Both the position numbers and the translations under genes were made by a program. A DNA stretch of 32,292 nucleotides from contig NZ_JAGYPE020000065.1 of assembly GCF_018343545.2 (NCBI RefSeq), positions 1 to 32,292 of the forward strand, read 5' to 3'. This stretch comes from Neobacillus citreus. GTDB taxonomy: Bacteria > Bacillota > Bacilli > Bacillales > Cytobacillaceae. The notes beneath the pieces are model-generated. The model was not told the DNA's origin and ran no database searches. It saw only the letters and a program-made list of their open reading frames with translations. Of the stretch, positions 7,368-16,007 are shown piece by piece. Numbering within the stretch: the first letter of the stretch is position 1; each line of letters opens with the position of its first letter.

Positions 7368-7844
7368 TTAATCAAAAGCCTGCTTTTTTGGTTCAGTGAA
7401 CTTTTTAATAATTACTTTTATAATTATTCCTATTGCTACGCCTGGAATGACAAACAACATCGGCAGCCAGACTGGTCCAAACAAGATACCAAAGATTTTT
7501 AATTTCGGGGAATAAATACAGCCGACCGTGACAAAATAAGCGGCAAATACAAACGGAAGGAAGGAATATCTTTCACTGCCTCCGCCTCCATCCTTAAACG
7601 CATCCCACATTGCAAAGAAATATAAGCAAGGATAAAACATAAGCCACTGATAATCAGTTAAAGCAATTGCCTTTTCAATCTCTCCATGAAAGCTTAGCAT
7701 AATGATTGTATTGAAATTTGCTTGTGTATTCACCAGAATTTCTAAAAAAACAAACAAGAAACCTTTAAGATATTTTTTATTTAATAATTGCCCAAACCCC
7801 GGAAGGGCAATGCTCCAAAATAACTTTTCAATTGGATTTGACAA
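7368..7844 (-). CDS. Uncharacterised multi-pass membrane protein
   Basis: About 158 residues with four to five hydrophobic segments. The N-terminal stretch FWSIALPGFGQLLNKKYLKG recalls the LPGxGQ-type entry of small Bacillus TM2-like membrane proteins; the C-terminus is Lys-rich (KKFTEPKKQAFD). A TTG at 7862 can start the frame but has no ribosome binding site. The TTG at 7844 follows GGAAGGGG with 8 bases spacing and gives MSNPIEKLF, so it is preferred. A gene-poor 250-base stretch separates it from the divergent alcohol dehydrogenase. I cannot name a function. Confidence 0.7.
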   Translation of the reverse strand: MSNPIEKLFWSIALPGFGQLLNKKYLKGFLFVFLEILVNTQANFNTIIMLSFHGEIEKAIALTDYQWLMFYPCLYFFAMWDAFKDGGGGSERYSFLPFVFAAYFVTVGCIYSPKLKIFGILFGPVWLPMLFVIPGVAIGIIIKVIIKKFTEPKKQAFD

Positions 7845-8064
7845 GCCAACTTCCCCTTCCAAGGATATACCTTTAGGACTAAATGCTCATTTTTAAAGTA
7901 AACATATATCGTACTAATCAGTTTGTCCCGGATTATCATGGAATATGACAGACAATTAGGTACGGTTCAATAATTTTTTATTGGTGCTTAGGCTCAAAAG
8001 GTTTTAAAAAAATTGAGTGAATATAACAAGTTTCAACACAATTCTTTTTCTCCTTTTGTTATTA

Positions 8065-8078
8065 TGTAATCGTTTACA
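8065..8078 (+). promoter_or_regulatory. Candidate cre box (CcpA site) before the alcohol dehydrogenase
   Basis: TGTAATCGTTTACA is an almost perfect palindrome that fits the catabolite-responsive element pattern TGWAANCGNTNWCA. It ends two bases before the ribosome binding site GGAAGGGGGA (8081-8090). That position predicts repression, by blocking RNA polymerase at or just after initiation. Confidence 0.7.
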
Positions 8079-8098
8079 TAGGAAGGGGGATTTTTTTG

Positions 8099-9292
8099 AT
8101 GAGGGATATTGTTTATTTTAGGACTCCACAAAGTATCGTTTATGGAAAACAGGCATTTAACCAAGTAGGAGTGGAAGGAGCAGGATTAGGGGATAGAGCG
8201 TTAATTATTTCAGACAAAGTCATGAATCACCTTGGGGTTGTTGATAAATGCAAACAGTTATTAGCAAATCATGGTGTTCAAAGCCGTGTATTTCTAGGCG
8301 TAGACTCTGAACCGACAGTCAACTATGTTTCTGAAGCACTTGAGCAGTTCAGTTTGGAAAAGTGTAATTTACTTATATCCATTGGCGGCGGCAGTTGTAT
8401 CGATACCGCCAAAGCAGTTGCTGTATTAGTAACAAACGGAGGGGATATTGGTGACTATGCAGGCGGCAGAAAGATTGCCGAAGCGATGCCAATCCCGCAT
8501 ATCGCGATTCCTACCACAGCCGGAACAGGTTCAGAAGCGACTGATGTCACGGTCATTACCGACCCTTCCACGAATGTAAAAATCATGGTCAAACAACTGG
8601 CGTTCATGCCTTCAATAGCTATAGTCGACCCGCTCTTAACCATTTCCTCACCGCAGCATGTAACTGCCGCAACAGGCGTGGATGCATTAAGCCATGCCAT
8701 TGAAGCATATCTTTCCAAAAAAGGGCATCCTATGACAGATTCGCTGGCATTATCAGCCATGGAACTCATTGTCCAAAATCTTTATCAAGCTTATACGAAT
8801 GGAGAAAACCTTGAAGCAAGGGAAGCCATGTCGCTTGGCGCCCTTCAGGCAGGAATGGCGTTTTCCAATGCGTCTGTATGTCTGGTACATGGAATGTCGA
8901 GGCCGATTGGGGCGCTGTTTCATGTTCCGCATGGGTATTCCAATGCCATGCTGCTTCCGGCTGTACTTGAATTTAGTATGGATTCCTGCATTGACAGGCT
9001 ATCCGATTTAGGGGATATCTTTGCCCCCAACCATTCCAATCGTTCAAAAGAAGAAAGGGCGAAATTTGCAGTAGAATCGGTCAAGCAGCTATGTTCTGCT
9101 TTAAAAATACCGAATTTAATGGAGTGGGGAATCGACAGACATAAATTTACCGGCGCCATCAGTAAAATGGCCAAGGATGCATTAGATAGCGGCAGTCCAG
9201 CCAATAATCCAAAAGTCCCCACACAGTGGGAAATTGAACAATTATACCGAATATGTTATGAATATGATTTCTCGGTTAAAGAAATAGTATGA
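8099..9292 (+). CDS. Iron-containing (group III) alcohol dehydrogenase
   Basis: NAD(P)-dependent, metal-requiring alcohol dehydrogenase, 397 residues, normal length. Visible: the nucleotide-binding ISIGGGSCIDTAKAVA (about 95-110), TTAGTGSEATDVTVIT (about 140-155), and the metal-ligand segments GVDALSHAIEAYLS (about 194-207) and HGMSRPIGALFHVPHG. The substrate cannot be read from sequence; relatives reduce aldehydes such as lactaldehyde, butanal or 3-hydroxypropanal. ATG 8099 lies 9 bases after AAGGGGG; TTG 8096 is an alternative and differs by one residue. It is monocistronic with a downstream terminator, and a cre box overlaps the leader. Confidence 0.9.
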   Translation: MRDIVYFRTPQSIVYGKQAFNQVGVEGAGLGDRALIISDKVMNHLGVVDKCKQLLANHGVQSRVFLGVDSEPTVNYVSEALEQFSLEKCNLLISIGGGSCIDTAKAVAVLVTNGGDIGDYAGGRKIAEAMPIPHIAIPTTAGTGSEATDVTVITDPSTNVKIMVKQLAFMPSIAIVDPLLTISSPQHVTAATGVDALSHAIEAYLSKKGHPMTDSLALSAMELIVQNLYQAYTNGENLEAREAMSLGALQAGMAFSNASVCLVHGMSRPIGALFHVPHGYSNAMLLPAVLEFSMDSCIDRLSDLGDIFAPNHSNRSKEERAKFAVESVKQLCSALKIPNLMEWGIDRHKFTGAISKMAKDALDSGSPANNPKVPTQWEIEQLYRICYEYDFSVKEIV

Positions 9293-9302
9293 ATGCTTCA
9301 TT

Positions 9303-9333
9303 AAAGCCATTGTTTTTTTACAATGGCTTTTTT
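9303..9333 (+). terminator. Terminator after the alcohol dehydrogenase
   Basis: AAAGCCATTGT (9303-9313) pairs perfectly with ACAATGGCTTT (9320-9330), with T-runs in the loop and tail. Confidence 0.88.
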
Positions 9334-9374
9334 AATAAGAAATTTAACTACGCCTCATGAACCGTCCTAACGGC

Positions 9375-9394
9375 CTCGCCAATCGGCGAGTTTT
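9375..9394 (+). terminator. Second hairpin with short T-run
   Basis: CTCGCC (9375-9380) and GGCGAG (9385-9390) form a GC-rich stem around AATC, followed by TTTT. It lies between the terminator above and the aldo/keto reductase, so it could be a backup terminator or a leader hairpin. Confidence 0.45.
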
Positions 9395-9440
9395 CATTTA
9401 ATATGTAAGAGGGAAAAGACAATGAAAGAAGGAATAGAGT

Positions 9441-10367
9441 GTGAAATATATAAACATTGCCAATACCGATTTAAAAGCTTCAAACATGATTATGGGCAAT
9501 ATGCGGTTAACCTCGTTATCGGTGCCAGAGGCAGAAAAGTTAATCCGTACGGCTTTGGAAGAAGGGATCAATTTCTTTGACCATGCCGATATTTACGGAA
9601 GAGGTAAATGCGAAGAAATATTTTCTGACGCCATTCAAATGAATTCCCAAATTCGTGAAAACATGATTTTGCAGAGCAAATGTGGGATCCGTTTGCCGGA
9701 AGGCTTTTTTGATTTTTCAAAGGATCATATCCTGAATTCTGTTGAAGGTATCTTAACACGTTTAAAAACGGACTATCTTGATATTCTCCTTCTGCACCGC
9801 CCTGACCCGCTAATGGAGCCTGAGGAAGTTGCTGAAGCTTTTGAACAGCTTCATACAAGCGGAAAGGTAAAATATTTTGGTGTGTCGAACCACAATCCGT
9901 CCCAAATTGAACTGCTGCAAAAATACATACCATTTAAACTGGTGATCAACCAGCTCCAGTTTAGCATCGCCCATACTCCGATGATTGACTCGGGAATTTC
10001 CTTAAATATGAAAATTGATCAGGCTATTAATCGTGATAGTAGCATTTTAGAATACTGCCGTTTGAACGATTTAACCATTCAAGCATGGTCCCCATTTCAG
10101 CACGGCTTTTTTGAAGGTTCATTCCTTGGGGATTTGGAACGTTTTCCTGAATTGAACAAAACTATTGACGGAATTGCTGAAAAATACGGTGTCACCAACA
10201 CTGCGATTGCGGTTGCTTGGATTACCCGCCATCCGGCCAACATCCAGGTCGTACTCGGAACAACCAATCCAGGTCGAATGCACGATGCCTGCATGGGATC
10301 TGAAATCAAATTAACTAGAGAAGAATGGTATCAAATTTATAAAGCAGCAGGGAATATTGTGCCTTAA
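9441..10367 (+). CDS. Aldo/keto reductase (YdhF-like)
   Basis: NADPH-dependent TIM-barrel oxidoreductase, 308 residues. The catalytic tetrad is readable: Asp47 and Tyr52 in FFDHADIYGRG, Lys80 in LQSKCGI, and His119 in DILLLHRPDPL. The cofactor end is IQVVLGTTNPGRM. The overall pattern is closest to E. coli YdhF-type oxidoreductases. Start GTG 9441 has AAGAAGGAA 6-7 bases upstream. The gene is monocistronic and ends at a strong bidirectional terminator. Physiological substrate unknown. Confidence 0.88.
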   Translation: MKYINIANTDLKASNMIMGNMRLTSLSVPEAEKLIRTALEEGINFFDHADIYGRGKCEEIFSDAIQMNSQIRENMILQSKCGIRLPEGFFDFSKDHILNSVEGILTRLKTDYLDILLLHRPDPLMEPEEVAEAFEQLHTSGKVKYFGVSNHNPSQIELLQKYIPFKLVINQLQFSIAHTPMIDSGISLNMKIDQAINRDSSILEYCRLNDLTIQAWSPFQHGFFEGSFLGDLERFPELNKTIDGIAEKYGVTNTAIAVAWITRHPANIQVVLGTTNPGRMHDACMGSEIKLTREEWYQIYKAAGNIVP

Positions 10368-10442
10368 TTTATATTAGAATAAATCCAACCTCTTAAATGC
10401 CTTTCTAAGCTATATCATTAAGCGGAAATAAGCTAAGCTAAA

Positions 10443-10475
10443 AAGACCTGTCCTTATTTTGGGACAGGTCTTTCT
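10443..10475. terminator. Bidirectional terminator
   Basis: AAAGACCTGTCC (10443-10454) pairs with GGACAGGTCTTT (10463-10474). It serves both the aldo/keto reductase and the convergent aminotransferase. Confidence 0.9.
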
Positions 10476-10478
10476 GCA

Positions 10479-11648
10479 TTACATTTTCAATGGCGTCAGG
10501 CACTGCTGGAAAATTACAGCTGCCTTTTCCGGATTTACTGAAAAGCCCATTTCCTTCATTGTTTCCCCGATTAACACAATTGCTTTCTCAAGCATTTCAT
10601 TTGTGGTGTTGCCCATATGGCCGATTCGGAACGCCTTTCCTGCTAAATGCGCAAGCGCACCGGCGACAATGACACCTTTTTCGGCAAGGGCAGCGCGGAA
10701 GGCGGCATCATTCAAGCCTTCTGGGTACAGAATACAGCTAAGAGTAGCGGCAGCGACATCCTCATCGGCGATTGCCTTCATGCCATATTCGGCGAGAGCG
10801 GACCGGACTGCTCGTCCGTAAGCTTCGTGACGTTTATAGCGATTTTCCATCCCTTCAGCAAGCACCAATTTCATTCCCTCGTCGTAGGCATAAATGAGGT
10901 TTACCGGCGGTGTTGCAAAGTATTTGCCAGGATCATTCATAATTGGGATCCAATTATGAATGTCACAATAGTAGGCTGGTACACGCCCGATTTTTTCACG
11001 TGCGGCCAATGCCGATTGGTTAAAGGCGATAACTGCCAGTCCTGGGGGTACACCGATTGCTTTCTGCGATCCTGTTAACACAACATCGATTTTATAATCC
11101 GGATGGCCGTATGCCTTGCTCATATCTTCTTCCATCGCCGCAGTGGCGCAAACACCATCGAGAATAACCAATGCCCCGTGTTTTTTTATAAGGGGCACAA
11201 GTGCATCCAAGTTTGCAGCGACACCTGTTGAAGTATCGGCATGGGTGATGGTAACAGCTTTGTAATTCCCGGCAGTTAATTTTTCCTCTACTTCCTTTGT
11301 CTGAACCTGACTGCCCCATTCTGACTGAATGACGTCAACCTCAATTCCAAATGCTTTTCCTAAATGGATAAAGCGGTCACCAAAGTAGCCTTGACTGATG
11401 ACAAGTATTTTCTCTCCTGCAGCCACTGTATTTACAAGGGCCATTTCCATCGCGAGGGTTCCGGACCCGGAAACAACAAACACTTCCCCGTCTGTTTTAA
11501 ACATCTCTCTTGTTTTTTCAATAGCACTCTTAAATATTTTTACAAATCTTGGGTCAGTATGACCCCGGGTTTCCTGTGCCAGCGCATCATAAATGGAATC
11601 AACGACAGGTGTCGGGCCGGGGATAAGCAGCATCTCTTCGTTACGCAT
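10479..11648 (-). CDS. Class V aminotransferase (alanine/serine-glyoxylate type)
   Basis: Pyridoxal-phosphate enzyme, 389 residues, of the alanine-glyoxylate / serine-pyruvate aminotransferase family. The N-terminal LLIPGPTPV (7-15) and RGHTDPRF are family signatures. VVSGSGTLAMEMAL binds the cofactor phosphate, VILDGVCATA holds the PLP-pyridine Asp, and Lys196 in VLTGSQKAIGVPPG forms the Schiff base. PucG (ureidoglycine-glyoxylate aminotransferase) belongs to the same family, but no purine-degradation genes are nearby, so the substrate is left open. AGGAGG lies 8-9 bases before ATG 11648. Monocistronic. Confidence 0.9.
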   Translation of the reverse strand: MRNEEMLLIPGPTPVVDSIYDALAQETRGHTDPRFVKIFKSAIEKTREMFKTDGEVFVVSGSGTLAMEMALVNTVAAGEKILVISQGYFGDRFIHLGKAFGIEVDVIQSEWGSQVQTKEVEEKLTAGNYKAVTITHADTSTGVAANLDALVPLIKKHGALVILDGVCATAAMEEDMSKAYGHPDYKIDVVLTGSQKAIGVPPGLAVIAFNQSALAAREKIGRVPAYYCDIHNWIPIMNDPGKYFATPPVNLIYAYDEGMKLVLAEGMENRYKRHEAYGRAVRSALAEYGMKAIADEDVAAATLSCILYPEGLNDAAFRAALAEKGVIVAGALAHLAGKAFRIGHMGNTTNEMLEKAIVLIGETMKEMGFSVNPEKAAVIFQQCLTPLKM

Positions 11649-11721
11649 TTTTCGTTCCTCCTAAATAGACTTTTTGGATGAAAAATAAACCAACATTTAC
11701 CTCTTCTATATCATTTTCGAA

Positions 11722-11770
11722 AATCCTTTAATATTTTTAAGGATTCATCTATTATATGAAATGGTATAAT
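11722..11770 (+). promoter_or_regulatory. Promoter region with inverted repeat, GNAT gene
   Basis: A consensus -10 box TATAAT lies at 11765-11770; the -35 is poor. Directly upstream, AATCCTT (11722-11728) and AAGGATT (11739-11745) form an inverted repeat covering the -35 position, so an activator or repressor site is possible. Transcription would start near 11777. Confidence 0.45.
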
Positions 11771-11802
11771 GTGGTTTGGTTTCCAGGAAGGATGGTGTCC
11801 GC

Positions 11803-12681
11803 ATGAAAGAATTGGTATTCGCAAAGGGCTATCAAGAAAACGAACTCTTAAGAAAAAGTTTTAATGAATTAGCTTCCTCCATCTTTGGCATTGACTTCGA
11901 AGTTTGGTATCAGCATGGCTTCTGGACAGAAAAATATATACCATATTCGTATATTGAATATGGTAGAGTCGTAGCAAATGTATCAGTAAATCTTGTGGAT
12001 TTAATCATTGATAACGAAAAAAAACAGTCTGTCCAAATCGGTACAGTTATGACGCATCCCGATTATCGAAATCAAGGTTTGTCCAAAAAACTGATGGATC
12101 AGGTTTTGGAAGATTATAAGGATATAGATTTAATGTATTTATTCGCTAATCAATCTGTGCTAGATTTTTACCCAAAGTTTGGTTTTAAAGAATATGAAGA
12201 ACTCCAATTTTCAATGGATCGTTCGTTCGAGGCAAAAGGCGAAACCGGCATACGAAAATTAAATGGGAGAAACGTTGAAGATTTAGCATTTATTTATAGA
12301 TTGGCAGCTGATCGGCTATCAGGGTCAGCTGCCTTTGGGACACACGGAACAGAGGAGCTGCTAATGTTTTATTGTTTGATGGTCTTTAACCAAGACCTCT
12401 ACTATGCCCAGGATGAGCAGGCTGTGGTCATCATGCAGCATGAGGAGGATACGCTCCATCTTTATGATGTTATTAGTAAGGAGAAAGTAGAATTAATAAC
12501 GATCTTAAGGAAACTTGTTAATAAGAATACTGTAAAAATTGTTTTTCACTTCCAGCCTGAGGATGACGTGCTGCCGCTTAAGACTAAGGTTGATAAATCC
12601 AGTAATGTTTTATTTATCAAAAATCTTACAGGTGTTTCATTGCCAAATGCATTTAAACATCCGCTTACCTCACAGGCCTAA
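11803..12681 (+). CDS. GNAT-family N-acetyltransferase
   Basis: 292-residue protein with an N-terminal GNAT domain. Motif A is VQIGTVMTHPDYRNQGLSKK (about 80-99), and VLDFYPKFGFKEYEELQFSM closes the fold near residue 145. The remaining half, about 145 residues, is a less conserved C-terminal domain, as in two-domain GNAT proteins of the Eis-like kind. An in-frame TTG at 11776 lies at the predicted transcription start, so ATG 11803 is used; AGGAAGG about 10 bases upstream is its ribosome binding site. Substrate unknown. Confidence 0.8.
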   Translation: MKELVFAKGYQENELLRKSFNELASSIFGIDFEVWYQHGFWTEKYIPYSYIEYGRVVANVSVNLVDLIIDNEKKQSVQIGTVMTHPDYRNQGLSKKLMDQVLEDYKDIDLMYLFANQSVLDFYPKFGFKEYEELQFSMDRSFEAKGETGIRKLNGRNVEDLAFIYRLAADRLSGSAAFGTHGTEELLMFYCLMVFNQDLYYAQDEQAVVIMQHEEDTLHLYDVISKEKVELITILRKLVNKNTVKIVFHFQPEDDVLPLKTKVDKSSNVLFIKNLTGVSLPNAFKHPLTSQA

Positions 12682-12696
12682 AGCTGATTATTGGCA

Positions 12697-12729
12697 GAAT
12701 ATTAAAATAGTGATAATATTTTAATATTC
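12697..12729. promoter_or_regulatory. 13-base perfect inverted repeat upstream of trpB
   Basis: GAATATTAAAATA (12697-12709) and TATTTTAATATTC (12717-12729) are perfect complements around GTGATAA. There is no GC core or T-run, so it is not a typical terminator. Its right arm covers the expected -35 of a possible TATAAA -10 box at 12745-12750, which suggests an operator for trpB. Confidence 0.5.
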
Positions 12730-12775
12730 AGTTATTGTTTTGCTTATAAATTGTTTTTGAAGGAGACGAGTTGAG

Positions 12776-13948
12776 ATGAGTATGGAAAATTTGAGCGTAG
12801 CAAGCAAAGGGTATTTTGGCGAATTCGGAGGCAGTTTTGTTCCAGAGGATTTACAAGGAGTTCTAAACAAATTGGAACAGCAATTTTTAAAATACAAGGA
12901 TGACCCCGAATTCATTGAAGAATATAATTATTATCTCAGGGAGTACATTGGAAGAGAAAATCCATTAACATTCGCCGAAAACTTAACAAAACAAATTGGC
13001 GGGGCGAAAATCTATTTGAAACGGGAAGATTTAAATCATACCGGGGCCCATAAAATTAATAACGCGATTGGGCAGATTTTGCTGGCAAAACGGATGGGAG
13101 CGAAGCGGATTATCGCAGAAACGGGCGCTGGCCAGCATGGTGTAGCAACCGCAACCGCCTGTGCGATGTTTGACATGGAATGTATCATCTATATGGGAAA
13201 ATTGGACACAGAGCGGCAAGCGTTAAATGTTTTCCGTATGGAATTATTGGGGGCAAAGGTGATTCCAGTAACCAAAGGACAGGGGCGTTTAAAGGATGCT
13301 GTAGATGAGGCTTTAGGGGACCTTGTCCAAAACTATCAAAATACCTTTTATTTGCTTGGTTCAGCAGTTGGCCCGCATCCATATCCAACCATGGTGAAGC
13401 ATTTCCAAGCGATTATCAGTGAGGAATCAAAGCGCCAGGTTCTTGAAAAAGAAGGAAAGCTCCCAACAGCCGTGATTGCCTGTGCAGGTGGGGGCAGCAA
13501 TGCCATCGGTGCATTTGCCCACTATATCGATGAGAAAAATGTCTGGTTAATTGGTGTTGAACCAGCAGAGGCTCCGACCTTGACAGAAGGGGTGCCGGCT
13601 GTTATCCACGGTTTTAAATGCTTGACACTAATCGATGAAAAAGGGGAGCCAAAGCCAACCTATTCCATTGCGGCAGGTCTGGACTATCCAGGTGTTGGTC
13701 CAGAACACAGCTATTTAAAAGAGAGCGGCAGAGCGGAGTATGTTACAGCAACCGGTCAGGAAGCGTTAGAAGCGTTTCAACTTTTGAGTAAAACAGAAGG
13801 CATTATTCCAGCGCTTGAAAGTTCTCATGCGGTTGCCCATGCAGTGAAGCTGGCCAAAGAATTATCATCGGACGATGTGTTAATTGTAAATCTTTCAGGA
13901 CGCGGGGATAAAGACGTTGAGCAGGTTTTCCAGATGTTAAAACAATAA
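12776..13948 (+). CDS. trpB: Tryptophan synthase beta chain (TrpB)
   Basis: PLP enzyme that condenses indole with L-serine to give tryptophan, normally in a complex with TrpA. 390 residues, full length. Lys93 in LKREDLNHTGAHKINNAIGQ is the Schiff-base lysine; AETGAGQHGVATATACA and CAGGGSNAIGAF bind the substrate carboxylate and the PLP phosphate; GLDYPGVGPEHSYL and the C-terminal LSGRGDKD are also present. The HTGAHKIN form is typical of TrpB1. AAGGAG lies about 10 bases before ATG 12776. No other trp gene is within the window, and it is closed by its own terminator. Confidence 0.96.
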   Translation: MSMENLSVASKGYFGEFGGSFVPEDLQGVLNKLEQQFLKYKDDPEFIEEYNYYLREYIGRENPLTFAENLTKQIGGAKIYLKREDLNHTGAHKINNAIGQILLAKRMGAKRIIAETGAGQHGVATATACAMFDMECIIYMGKLDTERQALNVFRMELLGAKVIPVTKGQGRLKDAVDEALGDLVQNYQNTFYLLGSAVGPHPYPTMVKHFQAIISEESKRQVLEKEGKLPTAVIACAGGGSNAIGAFAHYIDEKNVWLIGVEPAEAPTLTEGVPAVIHGFKCLTLIDEKGEPKPTYSIAAGLDYPGVGPEHSYLKESGRAEYVTATGQEALEAFQLLSKTEGIIPALESSHAVAHAVKLAKELSSDDVLIVNLSGRGDKDVEQVFQMLKQ

Positions 13949-13956
13949 TGTAAATG

Positions 13957-13990
13957 AAGGATGATCCTTTTAACGGGTCATCCTTTTTTT
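13957..13990 (+). terminator. Terminator of trpB
   Basis: AAGGATGA (13957-13964) pairs with TCATCCTT (13978-13985), followed by a run of T. Confidence 0.85.
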
Positions 13991-14001
13991 GTCAAAAGTT
14001 A

Positions 14002-14030
14002 TTCACAAAAAATTGTTAAAGTTTTGTGAA
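14002..14030. repeat. Inverted repeat in the trpB / acyl-CoA ligase spacer
   Basis: TTCACAAAA (14002-14010) and TTTTGTGAA (14022-14030) are perfect complements separated by 11 bases. The left end overlaps TTATTCACA (13999-14007), a DnaA-box-like 9-mer. The rest of the 324-base gap holds the trpB terminator, a candidate cre box and the ligase ribosome binding site; I see no gene in it. Confidence 0.5.
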
Positions 14031-14146
14031 ATACTTCTGATAAATTGCTGAATTTCGACATCTTTCTGTCGTTGACAGCTCGAGAGGTAGATAATTAAGG
14101 GAGTTTAGTCCGTAAATAACAGGGTACATGCCGAAATGTGTCGAGA

Positions 14147-14160
14147 TTATCGCGTTTACA
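14147..14160 (-). promoter_or_regulatory. Candidate cre box upstream of the first acyl-CoA ligase
   Basis: On the minus strand TGTAAACGCGATAA matches the cre consensus TGWAARCGYTWNCW at 12 of 14 positions. It lies about 113 bases before the ligase start codon. Confidence 0.45.
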
Positions 14161-14272
14161 ATTTTTCCAAACCTATCAATAATTTAAATTGAATTATATT
14201 CCAATAAGTATTTTTTATGAAAATTGCCTGTTGGAGTATGACCATTCATTAAATTTTTGAGGAGGATGTGTA

Positions 14273-15913
14273 ATGGTGTATCAGCAAAAGCCTTGGTTGA
14301 AATGGTATGATCCTAGAGTGGAAGAGCATGTAAGTGTAAAGCACGAGTCTCTTTATGATTTTTTAGAAAGTGCCGTAGATCGTTTTAGCGAAAAACCAGC
14401 ATTCACTTTCTATGGGAAAGTTTATAGCTTCAAGGAAACAAAATGGATGGTCGACAGACTCGCGTCTGCATTACATAAAGAAGGCTTTAAAAAGGGCGAC
14501 CGAGCCGCAATTATGCTTCCTAATTGCCCTCACTATATATTCAGCTTATTTGCAGTTTTTCGTTTAGGCGGGATTGTTGTCCAAATGAATCCAATGTATG
14601 TCGAAAGGGAAATCGAATACGTTTTGGAGGACTCGGGTGCTAAATATATGATTGTGCTGGACTCATTCTATCCTAGGGTTAAAAAGGTCCAGCCGAGCAC
14701 ATCGCTAAAAAGGGTCGTAGCAGTGAACTTAACCGGTAACCGAGGCGAGCTCGGTGAAGGGGATTATTATTTTGAAGCAGCACTTCAAGATGATGTCAAA
14801 CTCCCAGAAGTGGAAATAGACCCGCATGAGGATGTGGCGGTCCTGCAATATACTGGTGGAACAACTGGTGTGCCGAAAGGCGTTATGCTGACCCACTACA
14901 ATCTTTTAGCGAATTTCAATCAGGTCTGCGATTTTATTTATAGTACCTGTGATGATATCCCAGACTCTTTTAAAATGATTACCGTCCTGCCAATGTTTCA
15001 CGTCTATGGATTGTCAAGTGTAGCTCTTTGCGGAATTCGCGAAGGCGCTAACCAGATTATCCTGCCTCGCTTTGATTTAAAAGAGGTTATGGAAACCATT
15101 AAGCGGGAAAAGCCATTTATCTTTGCTGGAGTTCCAACAATGTATTTTGCATTGAATAGTTTGCCTGAAGCATTAAAGGATTGCGGTTTTGCAGATGTAT
15201 ATTATGCAGGCAGCGGCGGGGCGCCGTTACCAGTGGAGCAGGCGAAAGCATTTGAAAATATTACAGGTTCAACCCTCCGCGATGGCTACGGGCTTTCTGA
15301 AGCATCTCCAACGATTGCATTCAATCAGCCGTTTTTACCGAGAAGGTATGGAAGTATCGGCATACCGGTACCAAGTACAGTGGTTAGAATTGTCCGGGAG
15401 ATTGAAGACGGAGAATATGTGGATGTCCCTGTTGGTGAATCAGGAGAATTAATTGTTAAAGGGCCTCAGGTCATGAAAGGATATTGGAACCGTCCGAAAG
15501 ATACGGAAGATGTAATCAAGGATGGCTGGCTGTTCACTGGTGACATTGCAAAAATGGATGAAGATGGCTATCTCTATATTCTTGACCGGAAGAAGGACAT
15601 GATTATTGCCAGCGGTTACAATGTATATCCGCGCGAGGTGGAAGAAGTCCTCTATAAGCTGGAGGGTGTAGAAGAGGCGATCGTAATCGGTGTTCCTGAT
15701 AGCTATCGTGGGGAAACGGTGAAGGCGTTTATTAAACTAAAAGATGGCTGTGGAATTTCTGTAGAAGAGATTATTTCGTTTGCAAAAGCCAACCTGGCAC
15801 CTTATAAGGCTCCTAAAGAGGTAGAAATACTAGTGGAATTGCCAAAATCATCAGTTGGAAAGCTGCTTAGAAGAGTTTTGCGGGATGAAGAAATTGCAAA
15901 AGTGAAGGCTTAA
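14273..15913 (+). CDS. Long-chain fatty acid-CoA ligase (copy 1)
   Basis: AMP-binding acyl-CoA synthetase (LcfA-like), 546 residues, which activates fatty acids with ATP and CoA for degradation or storage. The adenylate-forming motifs are complete: YTGGTTGVPKG (193-203), DGYGLSEASP (337-346), GWLFTGD (418-424), the linker DRKKDMIIASGYNVYP (438-453) and the catalytic C-terminal Lys530 in PKSSVGKLLRR. ATG 14273 has GAGGAGGATG upstream. The protein is closely similar along its whole length to the ligase at 17299-18933, beginning with the same MVYQQKPWLK. A terminator follows, so it is monocistronic. Confidence 0.93.
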   Translation: MVYQQKPWLKWYDPRVEEHVSVKHESLYDFLESAVDRFSEKPAFTFYGKVYSFKETKWMVDRLASALHKEGFKKGDRAAIMLPNCPHYIFSLFAVFRLGGIVVQMNPMYVEREIEYVLEDSGAKYMIVLDSFYPRVKKVQPSTSLKRVVAVNLTGNRGELGEGDYYFEAALQDDVKLPEVEIDPHEDVAVLQYTGGTTGVPKGVMLTHYNLLANFNQVCDFIYSTCDDIPDSFKMITVLPMFHVYGLSSVALCGIREGANQIILPRFDLKEVMETIKREKPFIFAGVPTMYFALNSLPEALKDCGFADVYYAGSGGAPLPVEQAKAFENITGSTLRDGYGLSEASPTIAFNQPFLPRRYGSIGIPVPSTVVRIVREIEDGEYVDVPVGESGELIVKGPQVMKGYWNRPKDTEDVIKDGWLFTGDIAKMDEDGYLYILDRKKDMIIASGYNVYPREVEEVLYKLEGVEEAIVIGVPDSYRGETVKAFIKLKDGCGISVEEIISFAKANLAPYKAPKEVEILVELPKSSVGKLLRRVLRDEEIAKVKA

Positions 15914-15969
15914 TATATTTATATTCCATTTGCTTGTAGGAATAAAGTTTAATAGTTTTAGCTGCACAG

Positions 15970-16003
15970 AAAATGCCCAGTCGTGATCGATAGGGCATTT
16001 TTC
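15970..16003. terminator. Bidirectional terminator
   Basis: AAAATGCCC (15970-15978) pairs with GGGCATTTT (15993-16001). It sits between ligase copy 1 and the convergent alpha/beta hydrolase. Confidence 0.8.
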
Positions 16004-16007
16004 TGGA

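Noticed and set aside
10459..11078. Plus-strand open frames opposite the class V aminotransferase
   Set aside because: They are antisense to a gene with complete PLP motifs and show low-complexity, shadow-like translations.
13999..14007. TTATTCACA as a replication-related DnaA box
   Set aside because: A single 9-mer in an AT-rich spacer, with no box cluster or dnaA/dnaN context.
14002..14030. Rex operator
   Set aside because: Rex sites have TTGTGAA-N4-TTCACAA; here the half-sites are in the opposite order with an 11-base gap.
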